Shown here: positions 25,364 through 33,008 of the stretch, one piece after another
How positions within the stretch are numbered: position 1 is the first letter of the stretch
Layout: each line of letters opens with the position of its first letter
Position numbers and translations under genes: made by a program
The notes under the pieces: model-generated
The model's input: only the letters and a program-made list of their open reading frames with translations
Database searches by the model: none
Told to the model about the DNA's origin: nothing
From: Anaerozeibacter quisquiliarum
GTDB taxonomy: Bacteria; Bacillota; Clostridia; Christensenellales; Aristaeellaceae
Direction: 5' to 3' (one strand)
Assembly: GCA_051162045.1 (NCBI GenBank)
Contig: JBISDI010000023.1
Length of the DNA: 64,000 bases

Positions 25364-25411
25364 TTTGACCATCTTTGACTATATTATAAGCCGCGGTCAG
25401 GAAAAACACAA
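25364..25411 (-). promoter_or_regulatory. ctsR operon promoter with CtsR operator
   Basis: On the minus strand TTGTGT (25411-25406), a 17-bp spacer and TATAAT (25388-25383) are followed at once by AGTCAAAGATGGTCAAA (25380-25364). This matches the CtsR direct heptad repeat (A/G)GTCAAA-NAN-(A/G)GTCAAA in full. The operator covers the start point. Confidence 0.92.
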
Positions 25412-25512
25412 GTAAAAAGTTGAATGCGGCGCGCGGCAAAGGCACGGCTCAAGATTAAAATCAACCAAATCGCGCGGTCGTAAACAGCCATTCCATTATT
25501 TACGCGCCCCCA

Positions 25513-25541
25513 TTGAAATCGGTGTAGGTTTAAGGTATGAT
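25513..25541 (+). promoter_or_regulatory. Promoter of the BusR-like gene
   Basis: TTGAAA (25513-25518), a 17-bp spacer and TATGAT (25536-25541), about 48 bp before the start codon. Confidence 0.75.
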
Positions 25542-25588
25542 GAAGGCGGCAAGTACGATGCCCGCTTGCGGCGGGCGATGAGGACGAC

Positions 25589-26212
25589 ATGAAAAAGGAC
25601 AAGGGCGCGCCGGCGTATTTACAGGTGGCGCGGGACATCGCGGGGCGGATTGCGTCCGGCGAGATTGGGGAAGGGCAGCGCTTTTCGGGGCGCTCGCTGA
25701 TGAGCTCGAGGTACAAAGTCTCCCCGGAGACCATCCGGCGGGCGTTGGGGCTGCTCAATGAAGTGGATGTGATCGAAATGAAGCCGGGCAGCGGCGCGCG
25801 GGTCAAGTCGCGCGAGCGCGCCGCTCAGTACCTGGGCCAGCACGACGAGGCCCACGGCATGCGCCTGCTCAAGGAGCGGCTGGCCGAACTGATCGGGCAG
25901 CGGCGCGTGATCGACGAGCAGATGCAGGCGACCATCCAACAGCTGACCGACATGGCCGAGCGCTTTCGCTACGGCGACGTGATGCGCACCTACGAGTTTG
26001 CGGTGCCGCCGGGCGCGCGCATCGAGGGCATGAGCATTGCCGAGATCGGCTTCCGAACGCAGACCGGCGCGACCATATTGGCCATACGCCGGGGCGGCGA
26101 GGTTAAGCTGTCGCCGCCGCCCGAGGAGGTCATCGTCGCCCATGATGTGCTGGTGGTGGTTTGCGGCGTGCTGCTGGTACCCGTCGTTTCGAAATTTGTG
26201 AGCCAAGTGTAG
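25589..26212 (+). CDS. BusR-like regulator: GntR winged helix plus RCK_C (TrkA-C) domain
   Basis: A 207-residue regulator. Residues about 8-75 form a GntR-type winged helix (PAYLQVARDIAGRI, SPETIRRALGLL). A coiled-coil helix follows (about 90-130), then an RCK_C domain (about 130-207: YEFAVPPGARIEGMSIAEIG, TILAIRRGGE, IVAHDVLVVVCG). This is the architecture of BusR, a c-di-AMP-responsive repressor of betaine uptake in lactic acid bacteria. A glycine betaine importer lies 1.1 kb downstream on the same strand, so a BusR role is likely, but c-di-AMP binding itself is inferred. Confidence 0.82.
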   Translation: MKKDKGAPAYLQVARDIAGRIASGEIGEGQRFSGRSLMSSRYKVSPETIRRALGLLNEVDVIEMKPGSGARVKSRERAAQYLGQHDEAHGMRLLKERLAELIGQRRVIDEQMQATIQQLTDMAERFRYGDVMRTYEFAVPPGARIEGMSIAEIGFRTQTGATILAIRRGGEVKLSPPPEEVIVAHDVLVVVCGVLLVPVVSKFVSQV

Positions 26213-26233
26213 ATGAAGCAAGGGGGCGACCGT

Positions 26234-27088
26234 ATGCTGTATCATGTGTTGGGGAAGACGGGGCTGAGCGTTTCAGCCGTCGTGTTCGGCGGCATCATCA
26301 ACATGGACGAGGCGCAGTCGGACGCCGACAGCCACGTGGCGCGGGCGATCGACGCGGGCGTCAACTACTTCGACGTCGCGCCCACCTACGGCGATGCCGA
26401 GGAGCGGCTGGGCCCGGCGCTCGCGCCCTACCGCAAGGACGTGTTGTTGGCCTGCAAGACCGAGGAGCGCACGGCGGCCGGCGCGCGGGAGAAGCTGGAG
26501 ACGTCGCTTAAGAGGCTCAAGACCGACCACTTCGACGTGTATCAACTGCACGCGCTGGCCACCGACGCGGACCTCGACCGCGCGTTCGGCCCCGGCGGCG
26601 CGATGGAGGTCGTCCTCAAGGCCAAGCGCGACGGCATCATCCGCTGCGTGGGCTTTTCGGCCCACAATGAGGACGTGGCGCTGCGCGCGCTGACGATGTA
26701 CGACTTTGACACGGTGCTGTTCCCGCTCAACTGGGCGCTGGGCATCGTGACGGGCTGGGGCGACCGGATCAGCCGGGCCGCGCGGGACAAGAACTTGGGG
26801 CTTTTGGGCATGAAGTCGCTGGTACGGCGGCAGTGGCGCGAAGGCGAACCGCGGCCCTACCCCAAGTCCTGGTGTCAGCCGCTGTGGGGCGACGAGGCGC
26901 TGAGCGTGGCCGCGATGAAGTACGCGGTACTCAAGGGCGCGCACACGCTGGTGCCGCCCGGCAACCTCGAACACTTTTTGTTCATGCTGGACCACGTCGA
27001 TCAATGCTACCGCGACCCCATGACCGAGGCGGAATGGGCGATGCTGCGCAGCGGGGCCGAGGCCGTCAAGGACGAACTGATCTTTTAG
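26234..27088 (+). CDS. Aldo/keto reductase
   Basis: NAD(P)H-dependent oxidoreductase of 284 residues with the TIM-barrel AKR fold. The catalytic tetrad is visible: Asp and Tyr in NYFDVAPTYGDAEE, Lys in LLACKTEE, His in VYQLHAL. The start MLYHVLGKTGL follows AAGGGGGCG; an ATG directly after the BusR-like stop (26213) is an alternative. It lies between the BusR-like gene and the betaine importer and has a terminator behind it. The substrate is unknown. Confidence 0.88.
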   Translation: MLYHVLGKTGLSVSAVVFGGIINMDEAQSDADSHVARAIDAGVNYFDVAPTYGDAEERLGPALAPYRKDVLLACKTEERTAAGAREKLETSLKRLKTDHFDVYQLHALATDADLDRAFGPGGAMEVVLKAKRDGIIRCVGFSAHNEDVALRALTMYDFDTVLFPLNWALGIVTGWGDRISRAARDKNLGLLGMKSLVRRQWREGEPRPYPKSWCQPLWGDEALSVAAMKYAVLKGAHTLVPPGNLEHFLFMLDHVDQCYRDPMTEAEWAMLRSGAEAVKDELIF

Positions 27089-27101
27089 CCAATGGACAGA
27101 A

Positions 27102-27137
27102 AACGAGCCGAGATCGCGAGATCGAGGCTTGTTTTTC
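27102..27137 (+). terminator. Terminator after the aldo/keto reductase gene
   Basis: AACGAGCC pairs with GGCTTGTT (one G-U), with an inner GATCGCGAGATC stem, followed by TTTTTCATTTT. Confidence 0.75.
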
Positions 27138-27164
27138 ATTTTCGTTAACATTCCGTAACAGTGC

Positions 27165-27221
27165 TTGACAAAGTGACAACTTTGATTTAGTGTATAAGTT
27201 GTCGGTTTTCAACGACACTTT
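27165..27221 (+). promoter_or_regulatory. Promoter/operator region of the betaine importer
   Basis: TTGACA (27165-27170) is followed by nested inverted repeats: GACAACTT (27175-27182) with AAGTTGTC (27196-27203), and AAAGTG (27170-27175) with CACTTT (27216-27221). TATAAG (27193-27198) is the best -10 but is 22 bp away; TAGTGT at 17 bp is a weaker choice. This is a strong candidate repressor site. Confidence 0.6.
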
Positions 27222-27332
27222 TGAGCTTCGCTGCGCGGGCGCTGGAGTGAGCCGCCGCGAAGCTCCGCTGCCTGAACACCGTGCGCATACCACGGTGCGC
27301 ACGGCGCAAAAGATGGAAGGAGGCACATGGAC

Positions 27333-28316
27333 ATGAAGAAACTGATGATGTTGACGCTTGCGGTACTGATGCTGGCCGCGTCGATCGCGGCTCCGGCGAT
27401 GGCCGAGCCCAAGACGCGGATCGTGTTTGCCGACGTCGGCTGGGATTCGATCCGGTTCCACAACGCGGTGGCGGGTACGGTGGCCGAGGCGGTGTTCGGC
27501 TACAGCTGGGAGGAGTTGTCGGGCTCGACGCCGATCACCCACGAGGGTCTGATGGCCGGCGACATCGACGCGCATATGGAGGTGTGGACCGATAACCTGC
27601 CGAGCTACGCGCAAGATTTGGCCGAGGGCAAGCTCAAGGAACTGTCGATCAACTTCGACGACAACTACCAGGGCCTGTACGTGCCCCGCTATGTGATCGA
27701 GGGCGACGCCGAACGCGGCATCGAAGCGGTCGCGCCCGATCTCAAGACCGTCGAGGATTTGAAGCGCTACGCGGACATATTTCCCGATCCTGAATCGCCC
27801 GGTATGGGCCGCATCTTCGGCGGCATTCCGGGTTGGGAGGTCACAGAGATCCTGCGGCGCAAGGTGGAACTCTACGGTCTGACCGAAATGTACAATTACG
27901 TGCTGCCGGGCAGCGACGCAGCCATGAGCGCGGCGATCGTCTCGGCCTGGGACCGCGGCAAGCCCATCGTGACCTACTACTGGGAGCCCACCTGGCTCTT
28001 GGGCATGTACGACTTCGTGCTGCTCGAGGACGCGCCCTACGACGCGGACACCTACATGAGCGGCGCGACCGCGTTCCCCGCGGTCAAGGTGTCGGTGTGC
28101 GCAAGCCCCGGCTTTGCCGCGTCGAACCCCGAGTTCTGCGCCTTCCTTGAAAAGTACCGCACCTCGTCCGCGCTGACCAGCGAGGCGCTGGCCCACATGC
28201 AGGGGACCGGCGACGATTACGTCGCCACCGCGCGCTGGTTCTTGAACGAGCACCCCGAGCTGGTCGATGCGTGGCTGACGCCCGAGCAGGCGCAGTTGCT
28301 GCGCGCGGCGATTTGA
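27333..28316 (+). CDS. Glycine betaine/proline ABC transporter substrate-binding protein
   Basis: OpuAC/ProX-family osmoprotectant-binding protein of about 327 residues. A signal peptide (MKKLMMLTLAVLMLAAS) ends at an Ala-X-Ala site before EPKTRIVFADVGW; no lipobox is present. Aromatic residues for the quaternary-ammonium cage occur in DVGWDS, HMEVWTDNL and YYWEPTWLLG. The start at 27333 is 9 bp after GGAGG; the ATG two codons earlier is also possible. It is first in a three-gene osmoprotectant operon. Confidence 0.92.
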   Translation: MKKLMMLTLAVLMLAASIAAPAMAEPKTRIVFADVGWDSIRFHNAVAGTVAEAVFGYSWEELSGSTPITHEGLMAGDIDAHMEVWTDNLPSYAQDLAEGKLKELSINFDDNYQGLYVPRYVIEGDAERGIEAVAPDLKTVEDLKRYADIFPDPESPGMGRIFGGIPGWEVTEILRRKVELYGLTEMYNYVLPGSDAAMSAAIVSAWDRGKPIVTYYWEPTWLLGMYDFVLLEDAPYDADTYMSGATAFPAVKVSVCASPGFAASNPEFCAFLEKYRTSSALTSEALAHMQGTGDDYVATARWFLNEHPELVDAWLTPEQAQLLRAAI

Positions 28317-28334
28317 CGGAGGTGAACTAAGTTC

Positions 28335-29237
28335 ATGGATTTGGGCAACTTCCCCATTGTGATGAAGCCCAATCTGGCGGCCATCGACCGCGCGATGCGA
28401 GCCTTCGCGGCGCGCGGCGCATGGCTGTTCGAGGACATCATCGCGGGCGGACTGGTCAGCTTGGTGAACAGCATCTACTGGCTGCTATCGCATATACCGT
28501 GGTTCGCGCTGGTGGCGCTGGTGTTTGTGCTGGGTTGGAAGGCGCGCGGCAAGGTGCGCAGCGGCGCGCTGTACGCGCTGATGCTGTGCCTGGTCGGCGT
28601 GGTCGGGTTATGGCAGCTGATGCATATGACGCTGTCGATTGTGCTCGCCAGCGTGCTGATCGCGCTGCTCATCGGCTTTCCGATCGGCATTTTGCTGTCG
28701 GCGTCGGCGCGCGCCACCCGCATCATGCGGCCGGTCTTGGATACGATGCAGACCATGCCGGTGTTCGTGTACCTGATCCCGGCGCTGCTGCTGTTCGGCA
28801 TGGGCTCGGCCTCGGCGGTGATCGCCACCGTGATCTACGCGATTGTGCCGGTGATCCGGCTGACCAATTTGGGGCTTAGGCAGGTGGACGAGGGCGTGGT
28901 GGAGGCCTCGCAGGCGTTCGGCTCCACGCGCTGGCAGACCTTGGTCAAGGTGCAAATCCCGCAGGCCATGCCCACGATCATGGCGGGCGTCAACCAGACG
29001 CTGATGATGGCGATGGCCATGGTGGTCACCTGCTCGATGATCGGCGCGCGGGGCCTGGGCAACGAGGTGCTGATCGCGGTCAATCGCACCGAGATCGGCC
29101 GAGGGCTGGTCTCCGGCTTCTCGGTGGTCATCCTGGCAGTGCTGCTCGACCGGCTGACGCAGGGCTGGTTCGACGAGGACAAGCGTGCCCGGCGTATGGC
29201 TGTCGAGGCGAAATCGGGGGGTGAGGCGGATGGATGA
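28335..29237 (+). CDS. Glycine betaine/proline ABC transporter permease (ProW/OpuAB-like)
   Basis: Membrane subunit of 300 residues. Several hydrophobic helices are visible from about residue 55 onward. The cytoplasmic EAA loop reads VEASQAFGSTRWQTLVKVQI, and the ending PTIMAGVNQTLMMAMAMVV is typical of the ProW group. It lies 18 bp after the binding-protein gene, and its stop overlaps the ATPase start (ATGGATGA). Confidence 0.94.
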   Translation: MDLGNFPIVMKPNLAAIDRAMRAFAARGAWLFEDIIAGGLVSLVNSIYWLLSHIPWFALVALVFVLGWKARGKVRSGALYALMLCLVGVVGLWQLMHMTLSIVLASVLIALLIGFPIGILLSASARATRIMRPVLDTMQTMPVFVYLIPALLLFGMGSASAVIATVIYAIVPVIRLTNLGLRQVDEGVVEASQAFGSTRWQTLVKVQIPQAMPTIMAGVNQTLMMAMAMVVTCSMIGARGLGNEVLIAVNRTEIGRGLVSGFSVVILAVLLDRLTQGWFDEDKRARRMAVEAKSGGEADG

Positions 29238-30426
29238 GCGACTGGGCGACTATATCATCGAGGTCAGGAACCTGACCAAGCTGTATGGCGCGGGCCGCGA
29301 CGTCGCCGCCCGCATGATGCGCGCGGGCGCGAGCAAGGACGAGGTCTACAAGAAGACCGGCGCGACCGTGGCGCTGTGGGACGTGAACCTCAAGATCAAG
29401 AGAGGCGAGATCTTCGTAATCATCGGGCTGTCGGGTTCGGGCAAGTCGACCGCGGTGCGCTGCCTGAACCGGCTCAACAAGCCCTCAAGCGGCAGCGTGC
29501 TGTACGAGGGGCGCGACATCATGAAGTTCGGCAAGCAGGAGTTGCTCGAGCTGCGCCGCACCCGGGTGTCGATGGTGTTTCAGTCGTTTGGGCTGATGAG
29601 CCACCGTGACGTGCTGGGCAACGTGGCCTACGGTCTGGAGGTCCGCGGACAGGGCAAGGCGGAGCGCGAGGCCAAGGCGCGCGAAATGATCGAGATGGTG
29701 GGCCTAAAGGGTTGGGAGCACCAGTCTACGGGGAGCCTCTCGGGCGGCATGCGCCAGCGCGTCGGCATCGCCCGCGCGCTCGCGAACGACCCGGAGGTAC
29801 TGCTGATGGACGAGCCTTTCTCCGCGCTCGACCCGCTGGTGCGCCAGGATATGCAGTTCGAGCTGCTCAAGATCCAGCGCAAGCTGGGCAAGACCGTGGT
29901 ATTCATCACCCACGACATCGACGAGGCCTTCAAACTCGGCGACACCGTGGCCATCATGGAGGGCGGCCGGGTGGTTCAGGTCGATACCCCCGAGCAGATG
30001 AGCGCCAATCCGGCCAACGAATACGTGCGCCGCTTCATCGACAGCGCCGACCGCACCAAGGTTACCACCGTGCGCAGCGTAATGATGACCCCGACCAGCC
30101 TCGCGCGCATCACCGACCGGCCCGCGCAGGCCGTCGGATCCATGCGCCGCAACGCGCTCTCGACCGTGTACGTGGTGGACGGAAAACTAAAGCTGTGCGG
30201 CATCTTGAGCATCTCCGAGGCCATACGCGCGCACCGCGAGGGGCTGAAAATCGCCGACGTGATGGAAACCACGTTTGAATCGGTCGCCCACGAAATGACC
30301 GTGCACGACATCTTGCCCCTCGCCGCGCAGTCGCGCTACCCGCTGGCCGTGCTCGACGAGGAGGGCCGGCTGATGGGGATCGTGACCAAGGCGGCGGTGT
30401 TGTCCTCGATGATTAACGAACCGTGA
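29230..30426 (+). CDS. Glycine betaine/proline ABC transporter ATPase with CBS domains (ProV/OpuAA-like)
   Basis: A 398-residue ATPase powering osmoprotectant import. Motifs in order: Walker A GLSGSGKST, signature LSGGMRQR, Walker B VLLMDEPFSALDP, and switch His in FITHDIDEAF. The C-terminal about 120 residues hold a tandem CBS module (VRSVMMTPTSLARITDRP and later LAAQSRYPLAVLDEEGRLMG), used in OpuA to sense ionic strength or c-di-AMP. The start MDERLGDYI is chosen because GGGGTGAGG precedes it; an upstream in-frame start overlaps the permease deeply. Confidence 0.95.
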   Translation: MDERLGDYIIEVRNLTKLYGAGRDVAARMMRAGASKDEVYKKTGATVALWDVNLKIKRGEIFVIIGLSGSGKSTAVRCLNRLNKPSSGSVLYEGRDIMKFGKQELLELRRTRVSMVFQSFGLMSHRDVLGNVAYGLEVRGQGKAEREAKAREMIEMVGLKGWEHQSTGSLSGGMRQRVGIARALANDPEVLLMDEPFSALDPLVRQDMQFELLKIQRKLGKTVVFITHDIDEAFKLGDTVAIMEGGRVVQVDTPEQMSANPANEYVRRFIDSADRTKVTTVRSVMMTPTSLARITDRPAQAVGSMRRNALSTVYVVDGKLKLCGILSISEAIRAHREGLKIADVMETTFESVAHEMTVHDILPLAAQSRYPLAVLDEEGRLMGIVTKAAVLSSMINEP

Positions 30427-30427
30427 T

Positions 30428-31408
30428 TCAACCGCCCGCCGCGGCCAACGACCGCAAGCGCTCCTCGATGTACAGCAGCGACCCCTGGTCGATTTGGTGG
30501 TGGTAGGGGAGGATCAGGTTGCCGGCTTCGGCGAACGCGCTCAGCGCCTCGCGGTCGGCGGGCGGCGCGTAGGACAGGTAGTCGGGCGCGACGATCACGG
30601 CTTGCTTGCCGGGGAGCAATTCGCCGAGCGCCTGCTCTCCGGCCAGCACCACCTGCGCTTCGCGGCTTCGCAGGTGCGGGAACAGCCGCAGGCCGCCCGC
30701 GACGATCTGGGCGAAGCGCTGGCTGCGGCAGTAGATCAGCGCGCCCTGGGCGGCCTCGACGCGCGAGAGCGCCGCCAGCGTATACGCGCTGGGCGACAGC
30801 GCCACCCGCGCAATCCGAGCGGCATTGCTTCCGAGCAATTGTCCGAGCTCATGGGCGTGGTTTTGTGTGGTAATTAAAAGCCGCATGTCGCGCGTCAGCG
30901 AGGCGGGCGAGCGGCGCACGTCGTCCAGCAGATACTCGCTCAGCGCGATGCCCGGGATGGCCGACAGCTGCAGCGCCGCCTCGTTCAACGATTCGGGGTT
31001 GCAGTCGATCAACGCCACCGGCATCATCGGCGTTTCGTCCTCGAACGGATGAAGCTTCAGGTTCAGGAACAGCCGGATTTCGCGCGGCGTGAATTGAAGC
31101 TCCTTGAGTGAGGCAAACATGTCGTCGATCAACTGCATCGCGCGCGCCTCGCGCCCGCCGTCTATCGTGTCCGGCGCGCACACAAAGGTGCCCCGGCCCT
31201 GCGATATGTCGAGCACGCCCTCGCGGGCCAGCAGCGCATAGGCATGGCGGATGGTGCCGTCGGACAGGCCCGTCTCGGTGAGCAGCGTACGCACCGTGGG
31301 CAATTGGTCGCCCGGCTTCAGCGCGCCCGATTCGATTTGCCGCCTGATCGCGTTCGCCAACTGCAAATAGAGCGGCTCGCCGCTGTGCCGGTCGATGGTG
31401 ATTTGCAT
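30428..31408 (-). CDS. GntR-family regulator with a long unknown effector domain
   Basis: A 326-residue protein. Residues 1-75 are a clear GntR winged helix (GEPLYLQLANAIRRQIESG, LSDGTIRHAYALLAREG, RGTFV). The remaining about 240 residues do not show the usual FadR or UTRA patterns; alternating beta/alpha segments such as VALIDCNPES and AVIVAPDYLSYAP suggest a periplasmic-binding-protein or receiver-like fold (inference). It lies 12 bp after the fumarase genes on the same strand, so it probably regulates them or a linked pathway. Confidence 0.82.
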   Translation of the reverse strand: MQITIDRHSGEPLYLQLANAIRRQIESGALKPGDQLPTVRTLLTETGLSDGTIRHAYALLAREGVLDISQGRGTFVCAPDTIDGGREARAMQLIDDMFASLKELQFTPREIRLFLNLKLHPFEDETPMMPVALIDCNPESLNEAALQLSAIPGIALSEYLLDDVRRSPASLTRDMRLLITTQNHAHELGQLLGSNAARIARVALSPSAYTLAALSRVEAAQGALIYCRSQRFAQIVAGGLRLFPHLRSREAQVVLAGEQALGELLPGKQAVIVAPDYLSYAPPADREALSAFAEAGNLILPYHHQIDQGSLLYIEERLRSLAAAGG

Positions 31409-31420
31409 CGAGGAATCCCC

Positions 31421-31975
31421 TTAATCCATTCGGTATTTAGCAGGCCCGGTCTCGTACAGGTTATTTCCCCGGCTGTCGATCAGCACCAGCGCGGGGAAAT
31501 CCTTTACCTCAAAGCGGTGGATGGCCTCCGCGCCCAGGTCGTCGTAGGCGATGACCTCGCTTTTTACGATACGCTTGGCGATCAGCGCCGCCGCGCCGCC
31601 CACCGCGCCCAAGTAGACCGCGCCCGCGCGCACCATCTCTTCGATCACGGGCCTTGAGCGATTGCCCTTGCCCATCATGCCCATGAGCCCCTGCTCGAGC
31701 AGCCGCGGCGCGTAGGCGTCCATGCGGTAGCTGGTGGTGGGGCCGGCCGAACCCACCGCGTAGCCCGGCTTGGCGGGCGCGGGGCCGACGTAGTAGATCA
31801 GCTGGTTCGTAAGGTCGAACGGCAGCGTCTCGCCGCGATCGAGCGCCTCCACCAGCCGCTTATGCGCCGCGTCGCGCGCGGTGTAGAGCGACCCGGTCAA
31901 AAGGACGGTGTCGCCCGCGTTCAGCGTCCGGATCTTAACCGGATCGAGCGGTAACTTCACAGCAACATTTTCCAT
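31421..31975 (-). CDS. fumB: Class I fumarate hydratase, beta subunit
   Basis: C-terminal subunit of a two-subunit iron-sulfur fumarase, 184 residues, catalysing hydration of fumarate to malate. Typical segments are GDTVLLTGSLYTARDAAHKR, YYVGPAPAKPGYAVGSAGPT, and GKGNRSRPVIEEM. The pair could instead act on L-tartrate, since tartrate dehydratases share this fold; the context does not decide. A strong ribosome site precedes the ATG, 16 bp after the alpha-subunit stop. The symbol is used in the two-subunit sense, not for E. coli FumB. Confidence 0.9.
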   Translation of the reverse strand: MENVAVKLPLDPVKIRTLNAGDTVLLTGSLYTARDAAHKRLVEALDRGETLPFDLTNQLIYYVGPAPAKPGYAVGSAGPTTSYRMDAYAPRLLEQGLMGMMGKGNRSRPVIEEMVRAGAVYLGAVGGAAALIAKRIVKSEVIAYDDLGAEAIHRFEVKDFPALVLIDSRGNNLYETGPAKYRMD

Positions 31976-31991
31976 ATCGCTTGCCTCCTAA

Positions 31992-32837
31992 TTATATCAC
32001 CGCATGCGCGTGGCGCGCCGCGTGGCAACATACGTTGACCGCGACCGGCAGCCCCGCGATGTGGGTCGGGTAGGTCGCGATATTGACCCGAAGCGCTGTG
32101 GTGCGCCCGCCGATGCCGCCCGGGCCCACGCCCGAGCGGTTGATCGCGTTCAGGATCTTCTCCTCGAGCGCGGCGTAGCGCGGGTCGGGATTGGGTTCAT
32201 CCACGGCGCGCGCCGTCATGCGCTTGGCGAGGATGGCGGCCATTTCCATCGTGCCGCCCAACCCCACGCCCACGATCACCGGCGGGCAGGGGTTCGAACC
32301 GGCGCTGACCACCGCGTCGGTCACGAACCGGATAACGCCGGCCTCGCCGTCGGCGGGCACCAGCATCTTGAGCTGCGACATGTTCTCCGAGCCAAAGCCC
32401 TTGGGCGTCACCAGGATGTCCACCCTGTCGCCCGGCACGATGCGCACGTGCAGCACCGGCGGGGTGTTGTCGCGGGTGTTGACCCGGTCGTACAGCGGGT
32501 CGCGCACCACGCTCTTGCGCAAGTACCCTTCATTATAGGCGGCGCGCACACCGTTCGTCACGGCCTGCGTCAGGTCGCCGCCCTCGATGCGCACGTCCTG
32601 GCCGATGTCGAGGAACACCACGCACATGCCGGTGTCCTGACAGATCGCCACGCGCTCGGTGCGCGCGATTTCGTAATTCTCAAGCAACTGATCGAGCACC
32701 GCGCGCCCCGAGGGCGAGCTTTCGCCATCCCTCGCGCGCTCGATGGCGCACTGAACGTCCCCTCCGATCACATAGCTGGCCTCAAGGATCAGAGATTTGA
32801 CTGTGGATTCAATCCGCCCGGCTTCTATGATGCGCAT
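31992..32837 (-). CDS. fumA: Class I fumarate hydratase, alpha subunit
   Basis: N-terminal subunit of 281 residues that carries the [4Fe-4S] cluster. Three candidate cluster cysteines are in ICQDTGM, GSNPCPP and VNVCCHAAR. Other family marks are PKGFGSENMSQ and GVGLGGTMEMA. The protein with its partner forms the heteromeric thermolabile fumarase found in many anaerobes. It has its own promoter, divergent from the TAXI gene. Confidence 0.92.
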   Translation of the reverse strand: MRIIEAGRIESTVKSLILEASYVIGGDVQCAIERARDGESSPSGRAVLDQLLENYEIARTERVAICQDTGMCVVFLDIGQDVRIEGGDLTQAVTNGVRAAYNEGYLRKSVVRDPLYDRVNTRDNTPPVLHVRIVPGDRVDILVTPKGFGSENMSQLKMLVPADGEAGVIRFVTDAVVSAGSNPCPPVIVGVGLGGTMEMAAILAKRMTARAVDEPNPDPRYAALEEKILNAINRSGVGPGGIGGRTTALRVNIATYPTHIAGLPVAVNVCCHAARHAHAVI

Positions 32838-32875
32838 AACGCCGTCCCTCCCGCGGGTGTATTTTGTTTGCTTTT

Positions 32876-32904
32876 ATTATATCGCGCGGCGGGCGCATTT
32901 TCAA
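32876..32904 (-). promoter_or_regulatory. Promoter of the fumarase-gntR operon
   Basis: Minus-strand TTGAAA (32904-32899), a 17-bp spacer and TATAAT (32881-32876), about 38 bp before the start codon. Confidence 0.8.
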
Positions 32905-32941
32905 GCGGATGCGCGCGCCCCATGGCTGCAAGTTTTTGCTC

Positions 32942-32970
32942 TTGCAATCCCGCAAAGATTATGCTAATAT
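32942..32970 (+). promoter_or_regulatory. Promoter of the TAXI-DUF1850-crp operon
   Basis: TTGCAA (32942-32947), a 17-bp spacer and TAATAT (32965-32970), about 38 bp before the ATG. Confidence 0.65.
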
Positions 32971-33008
32971 CATAGCGTAACAAATAACGTCAAAGGGGGA
33001 ATCATTCT

